DNA of 60,006 bases from Rhodopirellula sp. GTDB taxonomy: Bacteria; Planctomycetota; Planctomycetia; Pirellulales; Pirellulaceae. Location: the NCBI GenBank assembly GCA_002690925.1, contig NZGD01000101.1, positions 1 through 60,006 on the forward strand. The letters are read 5' to 3'. The first letter of the stretch is position 1. Each line of letters starts with the position of its first letter. The position numbers were made by a program, and so were the translations under genes. Below, piece after piece: positions 1 through 9,414 of the stretch. The notes under the pieces were generated by a model, which worked only from the letters and a program-made list of their open reading frames with translations, made no database searches and was not told the origin of the DNA.

Positions 1-63
1 ATTTTGACATAGCATTCATGGACGAAGCTGGTAGACGCGCCTACGCCCAGCTTTTTCGGCCCG

Positions 64-1020
64 GTGGCGGCGATTTTCGCTCACTCCAGCTCCGGACCCG
101 TTCCCTTGCGAACTCTAACACTTGGCGTTCTGATCGTCTCTGGCGGCACGCTAGCCGCACTGCCGTTCCGTCGCTATCAAGCGACTCCTGACTCATCGAC
201 CACTCCGGTCCATGTAACAGGGCCGACGCATTCCGCCCTGCAAATGGGTGCAACCAGCCCGGTTTCCGACGCTAGCTTCGCACCTCCACAGATGGCCGAA
301 GCGATCCTGCCCGGCTCGATTCTCGCAACCCACGCCGAAACCCCTGGTGTTCGCGAGGAACAACAGCACTCGTCCAGCCCCGATTGCATCACCTCTTTGG
401 CCAACGCCCAACCATCTCACGGCGGTCCTTTGACCTATGAGGATCTCGTGCTGCCGATCGAAATGCCTGACATTGTTCAACAACGCTTCAACGCGACAGC
501 CGCAGTCAAAAGCATTCAGATGGAAAAAGAACGCTTCATCAAAACAGACAATCCCAAAATGCAACCCATGACGGCCACCTCGTCAGATCCCCCGAATTCA
601 GCGGACACATCGCTTTTCGAGTCACCATCTCGCAATGAAGTGGCCAGTCGCTCGGTCCTGAAGCCGAGTGTCAATCAATCTGCTACCCGTCAAACCGACG
701 GCACTCAACAACCACAAATGCCCACCAGCGGATCCAATCCGCACACCTCAGCCAGCCGAGTCATTGGGGCACACGCAAATGGGTCTGCGCCACGCATGGC
801 TGCATGGCCTGAGCCGACTCTTGCCGAGTTACCGGCAGCCAAAGACAGCACCGCTGGCTCACTTGCCAGTGCGAGCAAGCCCCGCCACACTTCTGCTGGG
901 CAAACAGTACCCGCGAACCCGACTGACCCTGAGACATTGCCTGTAACAGACAGCAAACGCTTGTTACCCTCAGCGGACTCACCGTCACGTGCTCGCCATT
1001 GGATTCAACAACCCGACTGA
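64..1020 (+). CDS. Secreted or membrane-anchored Ser/Thr/Pro-rich hypothetical protein
   Basis: The 318-residue frame opens with a GTG at 64; the nearest in-frame stop upstream is TAG at 10-12, so the 5' end is complete or nearly so. Residues about 16-33 (LRTLTLGVLIVSGGTLAAL) form one hydrophobic segment, which suggests a signal peptide or single membrane anchor. The rest is rich in Ser, Thr, Pro and Ala with little predicted order, apart from a more structured stretch near residues 123-160 (GPLTYEDLVLPIEMP onward). I do not recognise a family. It converges on the manC-like gene with only 24 bases between the stops. No clear Shine-Dalgarno sequence precedes the GTG, so the start is uncertain. 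The length of the open frame and the membrane segment argue that it is real. Confidence 0.55.
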   Translation: MAAIFAHSSSGPVPLRTLTLGVLIVSGGTLAALPFRRYQATPDSSTTPVHVTGPTHSALQMGATSPVSDASFAPPQMAEAILPGSILATHAETPGVREEQQHSSSPDCITSLANAQPSHGGPLTYEDLVLPIEMPDIVQQRFNATAAVKSIQMEKERFIKTDNPKMQPMTATSSDPPNSADTSLFESPSRNEVASRSVLKPSVNQSATRQTDGTQQPQMPTSGSNPHTSASRVIGAHANGSAPRMAAWPEPTLAELPAAKDSTAGSLASASKPRHTSAGQTVPANPTDPETLPVTDSKRLLPSADSPSRARHWIQQPD

Positions 1021-1044
1021 ATCAAACCAGTTGAGCAAACAGAA

Positions 1045-2121
1045 TCACAGTAGATCCATCTGGCTTTTTGCCTCGAGCTCTTTAACCACTTCCCGCACAC
1101 GCTCTTCGGCGTGTTTGGGTGCTACCAAAGTCGCGTCTTTGGTTTGCACAACGATCAGATCATCGACATCGATCGTCACGACCGTGTGCCCTGGTTGAGC
1201 ATGAACAATCGTTCCTCGGGTATCGATTCCAAGATGTGAACCCACCACAGTGTTACCTTGATTATCAGGTTGATGAAGACGTGAAAGCGCCTGCCAACTG
1301 CCCACATCATCCCATGGAAAGGGTGCCTCAATCGTAACAACATTGGGATAATTTTCCATCACGGCATAATCAATGGAAGTGCCGTTGATCGCAGTGAATT
1401 CAGATTCAAGTGTTTCATTGAATCGATCTGTCCCTATGGCGTCCGCAATTTTTTCAATGTGCGAATGCATTTCAGGAACGTTCTCTTTCAGTGCATCGAG
1501 AATAGTCGACGCACGCCACAGAAAGATTCCACTGTTCCAGTAGTAGGTGCCTGCTGCCACATATTCTTCGGCTGTGACTCGGTCAGGTTTTTCACGAAAC
1601 TGCTCAACCTGAAACGCAGCAACACTCCCACCATCGATTTGCCCCGCCCGCTGAATGTAACCAAAAGACTCAGCCGGATAGGTGGGCGGAATACCAAAGG
1701 TAACAATCCTCGAAGGATCCTGGTCAATCAGTTCGCTACCCGCAGTGATCGCTTGCTGGAACTTTTCATGATCCTTGATTACATGATCCGATGGCATCAC
1801 CACCATTGTTCCTTCAGGATCGACACTGGCCACCATTGCCGCGGCCAGACCGACACAAGGTGCTGTATCCCGCTTACATGGTTCGCCCACCACATTCTGT
1901 TCAGGCAAATCAGGCAACTGCAACCGCACCGCATCACTGAGGATTTTGTTGGTAACAATCAACTGTCGCTCGGCTGGAACGAGTTCACCCAAGCGATCCA
2001 TCGTAGCCTGCAACATGCTTCGGTCACCCGACAAGGCCAGCAGTTGCTTAGGGACCAATTTTCTACTCGCTGGCCAGAACCGAGTTCCGCTTCCACCAGC
2101 CATGACCACCGCGTGAAGCAT
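1045..2121 (-). CDS. manC: Mannose-1-phosphate guanylyltransferase (GDP-mannose pyrophosphorylase)
   Basis: This cytoplasmic enzyme makes GDP-mannose from mannose-1-phosphate and GTP, feeding polysaccharide and glycan synthesis. The nucleotidyltransferase signature MAGGSGTRFWPASR with the downstream PKQ lies at residues 7-26. The sugar-binding FREKPD motif is in the middle, and the FPWDDVGSW stretch typical of this family follows. At 358 residues it has only the catalytic domain and lacks the C-terminal cupin isomerase of bifunctional ManC/AlgA enzymes. I chose ATG at 2121 because it begins the nucleotidyltransferase core directly and has an AGGAAA ribosome site upstream; the frame runs further to 2193 but adds nothing family-like. 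No other GDP-mannose gene is adjacent, so the pathway is presumably completed elsewhere. Confidence 0.9.
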   Translation of the reverse strand: MLHAVVMAGGSGTRFWPASRKLVPKQLLALSGDRSMLQATMDRLGELVPAERQLIVTNKILSDAVRLQLPDLPEQNVVGEPCKRDTAPCVGLAAAMVASVDPEGTMVVMPSDHVIKDHEKFQQAITAGSELIDQDPSRIVTFGIPPTYPAESFGYIQRAGQIDGGSVAAFQVEQFREKPDRVTAEEYVAAGTYYWNSGIFLWRASTILDALKENVPEMHSHIEKIADAIGTDRFNETLESEFTAINGTSIDYAVMENYPNVVTIEAPFPWDDVGSWQALSRLHQPDNQGNTVVGSHLGIDTRGTIVHAQPGHTVVTIDVDDLIVVQTKDATLVAPKHAEERVREVVKELEAKSQMDLL

Positions 2122-2287
2122 GCTTAAGTTTCCTGCTTGAAAAAATGTTGGACGGGGTGCCGCACCAATCGTGGGTAGCGGAGAACGAACCAATGCAATT
2201 GCGAGTCACATGAAATGCGAAAACACTTGCAACAGCAGTTGCGTCCTCTCGCAAAAACCTGCAAATTCCACCAGTGCATCAGCTAGC

Positions 2288-4615
2288 CTAATCACTTCCA
2301 GATTTCACACCAGAAGGAGTCCCACCCGGTATCGCACCGTTCTTTCGCGAATCCTCGTTGATGCGTTGCAACAACAGGTCTCTCGCCTGCCGGAAGTCAG
2401 AAACATCCGGCGCCAACTCGACGGCAGTTTCCAGCTGCTCGAGTGCCTTGCCCATCTCGCCAGCCAGATAAAGAGCCAACCCGTAGCGATATTGAATTCC
2501 GGGATTCTGTGGCGCGAGTGCGGCATCTCTGGCAATCAGTGGCAACTCCTCCTGCCTGAGTTGCGAGATCTGCAACATGATAGTTTCACGTTGCTCGGGG
2601 ACAGACTGTGGCAACACACGTTCAAGCATCGATGCCAAGTTGGTCCGGGGTCCTGTCATTTTCGGCTCGGTGCGGATAGCCGTCTCATAGGCTTTGATCG
2701 CGTCCTGATATCTGCCTCTTCCCTCACATAACATCGCCCAGCCCATGTGAGCCCCCGCTCGATCAGAGGCAACCATCAACGAATTTTTGACTTCAGCCAG
2801 TGCATCGTCTACTCGCTTGCGTTCTGCTGAACTCAGGGCCTGGTAAGTCCCCGAAACTACCAACATACGCGCAGCCTCGGTCCGAACCAATCGCGATTCG
2901 TCATCAACATGACGCATCAATGCTCGACGAACCACATTTGGTGATGACCCCATGAACAGACCTATCGCTGCCGCTCGGACAATCGGGTGTTCATCAAGAT
3001 CGTCGACCAGTTTCTTAGCTTTGGAGGTTGCATTGCCCACGCCCGAAGCGGCCAATTCACCCAGTGCCGAGGCCCTTGCCAATACCGGTGTCAACTCCTC
3101 CGGTTGTGTGGCGACTCGCAACAACTCATTCACAGCATCTGGTTCACCTCTGCGAAAAGCAACGATTGCCTCGCTGAAGTGTTTTGGCTGTTTGCGATTT
3201 TCTCCGTACCACTTTTCACAAGCCGCATCGCACCACGCATCGGTCTTCAGGACGGCGTCGGAGACCTGTTCATCGCCTGCCTCCGCAGCTTCAAGCCAGT
3301 CCGCATACTCGAGCAGACTGGGCTGTTTCTGCTGGTCGATTGACTCGAGCTGATCCTTCACATGACAACCACTGCAAGCATTCGGCGTCCCCAATTCAAC
3401 CGAAAGATCAGGACGAGGTACACGCAGGGAATGATCTCGTCGCTTGTCGACGTCCATGTAAGTCCTGTGCGGCATGTGGCAATTGACACACATGGCGCCC
3501 GGAGTACCCGGAACGTGGTGATGGTGCGAAGGCACATCATATTTTCCAGCAGCATGCTGGTGACAGGATGTGCAGGTCTCGTTCCCGGGCGATTTCAATT
3601 TCAAAGAGTGGGGATCATGACAATCCGTGCAACGGATGCCTTTGTGATACATCTTACTTTGGATGAACGAACCATACACATAGACTTCGTCTTTGATCTG
3701 GCCGTCAGCAAAATAAGTATCGTCACGAAGCAGTTCAAGATTATAGAAATCGCAAAATTCATCACCTCCCTGAAAACCTTCGGACAAGACGCCACGGCGA
3801 CTATGACAGGGAGCGCAGGTTTGCAACTGTGGCTGTGCATTTTCACCCTTCAGTTTTGCCAACCCGTACCCGTGCCGACGATCCCAAAACAACGAGTTGC
3901 TGTTCGCGAGTTCAAGATGCAAACTGCCTGGGCCGTGACAAGCTTCACAACTGACGTCAATCTCGGAAAACGTAGTGTGATAAGCCTGTTCTGCAGGATC
4001 GAAGTTCCTCTTCAAGTTGGTTGAGTGACAATCAGCGCACATCGTTTGCCAACGCTGGGCTACACCGGTCCAGTGCAACGGATCGTCAGGCTCCAACTTC
4101 TCGGCGACATCTGGCGGTCTCAGGTAGAACCATTCCTGCTTGAGCGTATCCCAGGTGATCCGCAAAACCTGAACGCGAGCCACCTCGGTCGGTGGCATGT
4201 CTGCAGGCCGATCAAACTCGACCATGTACTGCTGCAATGGTGAGAATCCGAAGACATACTTGACTTCGAAATCCTGCATCTCGCCGTCTTCGCCCTCGGT
4301 GTAAACCATGAAGCGTTCATCATCACGGTACATGCGGTTGACGAGTCCATCATGCTCGAACGTCACATTATCAAAATCGCCCAGGACCGATGCTTCGGTC
4401 GCATGATCCATGGCAAGATCATGATCAGAGCCGCGGAACGATTCGGCTTCCTTCTGATGGCAATCGATGCAGGTTGAACGTCCGACGTAGCGACGCTCAA
4501 CGTCTTCTGGCACCGCCGACCAATAGTCGGCAAAGACTCCTCCAGCCAACACAAGCAACGCTATCCCAGCAATCCCCGCCGGGCTCTTCAATTTCAATGT
4601 GGGCTTTCGAACCAA
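2288..4615 (-). CDS. Octaheme c-type cytochrome with HEAT-like and TPR C-terminal region
   Basis: A 775-residue exported protein with an N-terminal hydrophobic segment (residues about 12-29). It carries eight CxxCH haem-attachment motifs: CIDCH, CADCH, CEACH, CAPCH, CTDCH, CTSCH, CVNCH and CSGCH, all in roughly the first 430 residues. A histidine run (SHHHHVPG) precedes the seventh. The layout resembles the cytochrome c554/NrfA-like multihaem superfamily common in Planctomycetota, so periplasmic electron transfer is likely; the substrate cannot be told. The second half has HEAT-like helical repeats (HPIVRAAAIGLF, SRLVRTEAARML) followed by TPR-like repeats (YQDAIKAYETAIRTEP, GKALEQLETAVELAP), suggesting docking to partners. 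The small secreted protein 47 bases upstream is probably co-transcribed. Confidence 0.85.
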   Translation of the reverse strand: MVRKPTLKLKSPAGIAGIALLVLAGGVFADYWSAVPEDVERRYVGRSTCIDCHQKEAESFRGSDHDLAMDHATEASVLGDFDNVTFEHDGLVNRMYRDDERFMVYTEGEDGEMQDFEVKYVFGFSPLQQYMVEFDRPADMPPTEVARVQVLRITWDTLKQEWFYLRPPDVAEKLEPDDPLHWTGVAQRWQTMCADCHSTNLKRNFDPAEQAYHTTFSEIDVSCEACHGPGSLHLELANSNSLFWDRRHGYGLAKLKGENAQPQLQTCAPCHSRRGVLSEGFQGGDEFCDFYNLELLRDDTYFADGQIKDEVYVYGSFIQSKMYHKGIRCTDCHDPHSLKLKSPGNETCTSCHQHAAGKYDVPSHHHHVPGTPGAMCVNCHMPHRTYMDVDKRRDHSLRVPRPDLSVELGTPNACSGCHVKDQLESIDQQKQPSLLEYADWLEAAEAGDEQVSDAVLKTDAWCDAACEKWYGENRKQPKHFSEAIVAFRRGEPDAVNELLRVATQPEELTPVLARASALGELAASGVGNATSKAKKLVDDLDEHPIVRAAAIGLFMGSSPNVVRRALMRHVDDESRLVRTEAARMLVVSGTYQALSSAERKRVDDALAEVKNSLMVASDRAGAHMGWAMLCEGRGRYQDAIKAYETAIRTEPKMTGPRTNLASMLERVLPQSVPEQRETIMLQISQLRQEELPLIARDAALAPQNPGIQYRYGLALYLAGEMGKALEQLETAVELAPDVSDFRQARDLLLQRINEDSRKNGAIPGGTPSGVKSGSD

Positions 4616-4662
4616 GAGAGTTTGTTGGGTCAGAGTGTGAAGGATCTAATACTGGTATCAGT

Positions 4663-5181
4663 CTACTCGGTTAATAACTTTACTGCCTCCGCCCTCATCC
4701 GGTTCACCAAATCCATGCGGGGCGCGTCTCCGGTATCTCCTGAACGTTTCGCGACGTTTTCCAACAGGCGGCTCGCCTTAAGCAGTTGTTCAGCAACTTT
4801 CGCATCCACCGACCGCGGCGATTGCTGACTTCCACCTTTCAAAACCTCTTCAACCGCCGCGTTTGATCCCGGTTCCCGATCCCAATCCAGATCAAGCCCC
4901 AGTTCACGATGACGTTCAGCAATCGCCTGCATCACATCACCCAAAATTGGATCGTTGACCTGATTTTCCGGGACTCGTCCCTCCGCCGCAGCACGAATGG
5001 CCTGAAAAGCCTCAGACTTCTCAAGGTCAGACTCTCCCAAAGGTGGCGACGCGGGCAGCGGCAAAACCTCGACATCCGGTAAAGGCAAAGCTTTGGGCGG
5101 ATCTCCCTGCGCACTGTAAAAACCGTAAAGGGCCAAGAATAGAAAACAAGAACCCACCAAAAAACGTAACTGAACGCTCAT
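4663..5181 (-). CDS. Small secreted hypothetical protein upstream of the octaheme cytochrome
   Basis: The 172-residue product begins with a clear signal peptide (residues 5-24, hydrophobic core FLVGSCFLFLALYGFY), followed by a short Pro/Leu-rich linker (residues 30-48). The rest is mostly helical and charged. I recognise no family. The C-terminal half (VAEQLLKASRLLENVAK... AEAVKLLTE) looks like a helical bundle. The gene lies 47 bases upstream of the octaheme cytochrome on the same strand, so a shared transcript and a periplasmic role near that cytochrome are plausible but inferred. A 235-base intergenic stretch separates it from the glycerate kinase, leaving room for its own promoter. Confidence 0.65.
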   Translation of the reverse strand: MSVQLRFLVGSCFLFLALYGFYSAQGDPPKALPLPDVEVLPLPASPPLGESDLEKSEAFQAIRAAAEGRVPENQVNDPILGDVMQAIAERHRELGLDLDWDREPGSNAAVEEVLKGGSQQSPRSVDAKVAEQLLKASRLLENVAKRSGDTGDAPRMDLVNRMRAEAVKLLTE

Positions 5182-5416
5182 CGCATCTTCCTTCCGCTGG
5201 AGTGACTGCGGGATATTCTAGAGAAACAGTGCGATGGAACGAAGAGCGATGTTGGCTGCATCCGATGGCAACCTGACACCCAGAACCCCGAAAGGTCCGA
5301 GGAATAGGTGTTTCGATGCAGACACCACGTCGTTCTACTGATTTGGGCTCCAAAATGCGTTGAATCCATGTGATTACGCCGCTAGCCATCAAAAACCAAG
5401 GCTCCCAAAACTCAAA

Positions 5417-6820
5417 TCAGGCCAGTGGAGCGACAACCACCACTCGTACATCACAAACATTGGTTCCTGTCGGCCCTGTTTTGAGCAGTCCACCAGTCCG
5501 TTGGAAGAAGTGATAAGCGTCATTGCGATCGAGAAATTCTTCAGGGTTCAGCTGCTGTCGTTGTGCACTTTGATGAACCTGATCATCGAGAATTGCCCCC
5601 GCGGCATCTGTGGGACCATCTTCACCATCAGTCCCGCCAGATAGCAAACACAGACTTTGCCATTCCCGTTCTGACAAATCACTAGCCAGCAAGGTTTGAT
5701 AAGCGCTTAGTATCAACTGCTGGTTGCGCCCCCCCAGGCCACGAATCGCCTCGGGCGCCAGCTTGACCGTCGGCTCGCCGCCCGTGATCAGGCAATCGTT
5801 GTGATGCGTCACCGTCTCTGCCCGCAACATATGAATTGCCATTTCGGCCAATCGACGGCCAACGTCCTCTGCAGCCCCCTCAGATTGACGGGCAGATTGC
5901 ATGACATGGTTGTAGCCTCGTCGCTCAGCCACGATCCCGGCCTCATCCACCGCGACGGCATTGTTACCAATCACGAGTGTCGTGTGCCGACAAACCTCAA
6001 CGTCTTTGGCTTGCACTTGAGGTTCTCTTTTTGAATTATTTATTTCGAATCGCAATGCCCGGTAAACAGATTCAGGCAGACATTTTTCGAGGTCGTACGT
6101 TTCCAAAACCACGAGAGCCTGGTCCGGAGTGGACGAATCGATCACCGTTGGCCCGGAAGCGATCAAGTCAAGTGGATCACCCAAGACGTCCGAAAGCACC
6201 AAGGTGATCAGTTCTGCTGCTTGGCAAGCCATCAACAGACCTCCGCCTTTAATACGACTCAGATGCTTACGAACCGTATTGAGTTCTGTAATATCGGCTC
6301 CCGCTCCACTCAAGAACCTCGTAACTTTCAATTTATCCGCCAAGCTGATTTTGAAGTGAGGCGCCGGCATCAGCGCGCTACCTCCTCCCGAGATCAAAGC
6401 AATACAAAGATCCCGTTTCCCTGCATTGCTGACTTTCTGGATGATTTGCTCGGTACCGATGACGCCTTCTGCTGCTGGTTCATTGATGCCGGCGGGCCGT
6501 GCAGGGTGCAGACGCACATTCCCCGCCAAGGATTTTCCGTCAATGATTTTGGAAACCTCAGTTCCCGCTGGCACGTTGACCCAGCCGGAGACCGGCAGCC
6601 AATCCCCAAGGGATGCAATCAACCCCCGCGTCATTGCAGCACCGGCTTTTCCTGCCCCCACGACCAGAACTCGATCAAAGTCACATCGTTTCCACTGCTG
6701 TGCACCGATAATCAACCGATCACCATCAACGATTACCTCACGACGCACGAGCCCCTCGGCACGCACCGCATCAACACCTGCATTCCAGATTTCGACGGCG
6801 TCCTGTCTTAAATTGGTCAT
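5417..6820 (-). CDS. Glycerate 2-kinase, GckA/TtuD (MOFRL) family
   Basis: This cytoplasmic enzyme phosphorylates D-glycerate with ATP to 2-phosphoglycerate. Recognisable blocks are GAGKAGAAMTRGL near residue 55, the SGGGSALMPAP loop, LVLSDVLGDPLDLIASGPT in the middle, and the C-terminal MOFRL elements ITGGEPTVKL, GGRNQQLILSA and LLSGGTDGEDGPTDAAGA. Its length, 467 residues, is usual for the family. The frame could open at 7069, but that extension would run into the divergent helicase and shows no family similarity; ATG at 6820 (MTNLRQDAVEIW) is the natural start. The helicase gene runs the other way about 96 bases away, so the two share a short divergent promoter region. It may link to glycolysis in a pathway for sugar acids. 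Confidence 0.9.
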   Translation of the reverse strand: MTNLRQDAVEIWNAGVDAVRAEGLVRREVIVDGDRLIIGAQQWKRCDFDRVLVVGAGKAGAAMTRGLIASLGDWLPVSGWVNVPAGTEVSKIIDGKSLAGNVRLHPARPAGINEPAAEGVIGTEQIIQKVSNAGKRDLCIALISGGGSALMPAPHFKISLADKLKVTRFLSGAGADITELNTVRKHLSRIKGGGLLMACQAAELITLVLSDVLGDPLDLIASGPTVIDSSTPDQALVVLETYDLEKCLPESVYRALRFEINNSKREPQVQAKDVEVCRHTTLVIGNNAVAVDEAGIVAERRGYNHVMQSARQSEGAAEDVGRRLAEMAIHMLRAETVTHHNDCLITGGEPTVKLAPEAIRGLGGRNQQLILSAYQTLLASDLSEREWQSLCLLSGGTDGEDGPTDAAGAILDDQVHQSAQRQQLNPEEFLDRNDAYHFFQRTGGLLKTGPTGTNVCDVRVVVVAPLA

Positions 6821-6916
6821 TTGACTACTCAAAATCGCGTGTTTTTGCTGTCTGAATACCAGAGAAGCTCGTCGCATCTGCCACCAGTGGCCTGTGGCTG
6901 TTATAAGTGTGCGGTC

Positions 6917-9400
6917 ATGAATAAGCCAAGCGATGATCAACACAACATCAATCAGCCAAGCGATCTTCCCGACCGCGATGAGCTTGCATCCGAGTATTTT
7001 GATCGATTGCCCTTCGATCCTTACCCGGTTCAGGAGGAAGCTTTGCTCGCCTATTTCACTGGCGATCAAGGAGTGCTGGTCTGTGCCCCGACCGGGACCG
7101 GCAAGACGCTGATCGCCGAAGCTGCAGTGTACGAGGCGTTACGAACGGGTCAACGGATGTACTACACGACCCCTCTGATCGCCCTGACCGATCAAAAACT
7201 GGACGAGCTACGCCAATCCGCCGTCCGCTGGGGTTTTTCGGCCGACAGCGTTGGCTTGGTCACGGGCAATCGCAGCGTAAACCCGGATGCCCCCGTTCTG
7301 GTAGTCGTCGCTGAAATTCTGTTGAATCGCCTGCTCAACCCGGACGCGTTTGACTTTGCGAACGTTTCTGCGGTGGTAATGGATGAGTTTCACTCGTTCA
7401 ACGACCGGGAACGAGGAATTGTCTGGGAACTGACTCTCGGATTGCTGCCGTCCCATGTCCGGACATTGCTGATCAGCGCGACCGTCGGCAATGCACTTGA
7501 GTTCACCTCGTGGCTGAACCGTTCCCATAACCGCCGTCTGCAGCTGGTGGTCGGCACGGAGCGTAAAGTTCCACTTCAATACGAATGGGTCGCAGATGAA
7601 TTGCTGGCGGACGTTTCCGAAAAACTTGCGGCGGGAGATGAAATAGAACGACGAACTCCGGGCCTCATGTTCTGCTTCAGCCGATCACAATGCTGGACAA
7701 CTGCAGAGTTACTTAAGGGAAAAAAACTGATTGACAAGCAGCGTCAAAGTGAATTAGCGGACTACCTTAATCAGGCTACCATGTCCGAAGGAGCGGGCCC
7801 TAAATTGAAGCAAATTTTAATGCGTGGCGTCGGCGTGCATCATGCTGGCATCCTGCCTCGTTACCGACGCATCGTGGAAGAATTGTTTCAACGCAAACTA
7901 CTTGCATTCTGTGTGTGCACTGAAACGCTCGCTGCCGGCATCAACTTACCTGCCAGAAGCGTGGTTTTGCCTTGCTTGCTCAAAGGCCCAAGAGACAAAA
8001 AGAAACTAGTTGAAACGGCATCAGCGCAGCAGATTTTTGGACGAGCGGGCCGCCCCCAGTTCGACGACCGTGGCTATGTCTTTGCGTTAGCACACGAAGA
8101 CGATGTCAAAATTCATCGCTGGCGAGAAAAGTACGACTCAATCCCTGAAGACACCAAAGATCCGGGCCTGATGAAGGCCAAGAAGCAGCTGAAGAAGAAA
8201 ATGCCAAAGCGACGTTCCGGGGAAACTTACTGGAACGAGCAACAATTCCTGCAATTGCAACAAGCAGAAGCTGACGACCTGGCCAGTCGCGGACGCTTGC
8301 CATGGAGATTGTTAGCCTACTTTTTCAGCAAAGATCCGTCTGTTCAACCTCTTCGAGACATGGTTGGGCGACGACTTTTAACCTCCAAAGGCATCGAAGA
8401 AGCCCAACGCGACCTCAACCGCATGCTGATCACACTTTGGTCGGCCGGCTACGTGGAACTCGACCCAAAGCCAATTGCTGCAGCCCCGAAAACAGCACGC
8501 AAAGCCACACAATCAGAAGAGCCAGCCAAGACAGAGGGGCTTTTTGGCGGACTCTTGGACCAAATGCGCACCTCCGAAACTGAAGTCCAACCGCCTGTGG
8601 AGGAGGATAATCAGGACCCCGCACTCATCGAGAGCCGAGGTTATGAAGTCGAGAACTACAAACCTGAAACAGCGAAACCCACCGAACGGCTGGATCGATT
8701 GGTTCACTTGCGAAGTATCAATCCACTGTTTGGTGTCTACTTGGCAGATCAATTGGCAATCGCTGATCCGCAAGAACGCATTGCTGCACTCGAAAGCGTG
8801 CTCGAGGTCCCCGGTACAGTAGCCAGATTCACGCGGATGCCGTCACTCGAAGACATGCCCCCTGGCACCCTGGCGACCGATCGCTTGGACCCACAACTGC
8901 TGCAACTCGGTTTGGCGACTGCAGAAGAACTGGGTGCAAAGTCCGAAGAAGAGGAGGAGGAAGTCGTCGATCGCGGATTTGGACGAGTGATGTTCCAGGA
9001 GCCCCGTGTCTGGCCACTCACCATTGGTGAAAAAGTTCTCCGCATGTTTCGACACGAGTTCCCGCGAGTCCACAACGTCAACGTGCGACCGGTGTGGATT
9101 GTCGGAGAGTTGATGGAATTTGGCGGCGACTTCAACAAGTACGTCACAGCCCGCAAACTTCAAAAAGAAGAAGGGATACTTTTTCGACATTGCCTTCGAA
9201 TGATTCTGCTGCTGGATGAAATGGCAAATATCCCACCTCTCGAAACGACTGTCGAAACGTGGGAAAATCCGCTTGACGAATTAGCTGATCGACTGACCGA
9301 AACGTGTCGATCAATTGATCCACAAAGCACGGATGAAATCCTGAACCAACCAGATAGTGACGCCGCGTCACTTGTTGATCCCGGTCGTCGCAACTCCTAG
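6917..9400 (+). CDS. Ski2-like superfamily II DEAD/DEAH-box helicase
   Basis: An 827-residue ATP-dependent nucleic-acid helicase. Motif I is APTGTGKT (residues 57-64), motif II is DEFH (156-159), motif III is SAT (187-189) and motif VI is QQIFGRAGR (371-379). The stretch GVGVHHAGILPRYRR with TETLAAGINLPA is characteristic of Ski2/Hel308-type helicases. The C-terminal half is longer and contains an acidic patch (about residues 675-690, EEEEEE-like) and no other domain I recognise. I prefer ATG 6917 over the upstream TTG at 6821: the extra 32 residues are not helicase-like, and the core begins soon after MNKPSDD. lpxK starts 14 bases after its stop, so the two are probably one transcript. Whether it acts on RNA or DNA cannot be read from sequence. 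Confidence 0.88.
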   Translation: MNKPSDDQHNINQPSDLPDRDELASEYFDRLPFDPYPVQEEALLAYFTGDQGVLVCAPTGTGKTLIAEAAVYEALRTGQRMYYTTPLIALTDQKLDELRQSAVRWGFSADSVGLVTGNRSVNPDAPVLVVVAEILLNRLLNPDAFDFANVSAVVMDEFHSFNDRERGIVWELTLGLLPSHVRTLLISATVGNALEFTSWLNRSHNRRLQLVVGTERKVPLQYEWVADELLADVSEKLAAGDEIERRTPGLMFCFSRSQCWTTAELLKGKKLIDKQRQSELADYLNQATMSEGAGPKLKQILMRGVGVHHAGILPRYRRIVEELFQRKLLAFCVCTETLAAGINLPARSVVLPCLLKGPRDKKKLVETASAQQIFGRAGRPQFDDRGYVFALAHEDDVKIHRWREKYDSIPEDTKDPGLMKAKKQLKKKMPKRRSGETYWNEQQFLQLQQAEADDLASRGRLPWRLLAYFFSKDPSVQPLRDMVGRRLLTSKGIEEAQRDLNRMLITLWSAGYVELDPKPIAAAPKTARKATQSEEPAKTEGLFGGLLDQMRTSETEVQPPVEEDNQDPALIESRGYEVENYKPETAKPTERLDRLVHLRSINPLFGVYLADQLAIADPQERIAALESVLEVPGTVARFTRMPSLEDMPPGTLATDRLDPQLLQLGLATAEELGAKSEEEEEEVVDRGFGRVMFQEPRVWPLTIGEKVLRMFRHEFPRVHNVNVRPVWIVGELMEFGGDFNKYVTARKLQKEEGILFRHCLRMILLLDEMANIPPLETTVETWENPLDELADRLTETCRSIDPQSTDEILNQPDSDAASLVDPGRRNS

Positions 9401-9414
9401 GAAAAAAACTATTG

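Noticed and set aside
1459..2127. 222-residue plus-strand frame opposite manC
   Set aside because: Fully antisense to a well-supported gene, no motif, no ribosome site.
3362..4024. 220-residue plus-strand frame opposite the octaheme cytochrome
   Set aside because: It lies fully antisense to a gene with eight haem motifs and its translation has no domain-like pattern; it is a codon-composition shadow.
6221..6811. 196-residue plus-strand frame opposite the glycerate kinase
   Set aside because: Antisense shadow; the kinase motifs on the other strand explain the open frame.
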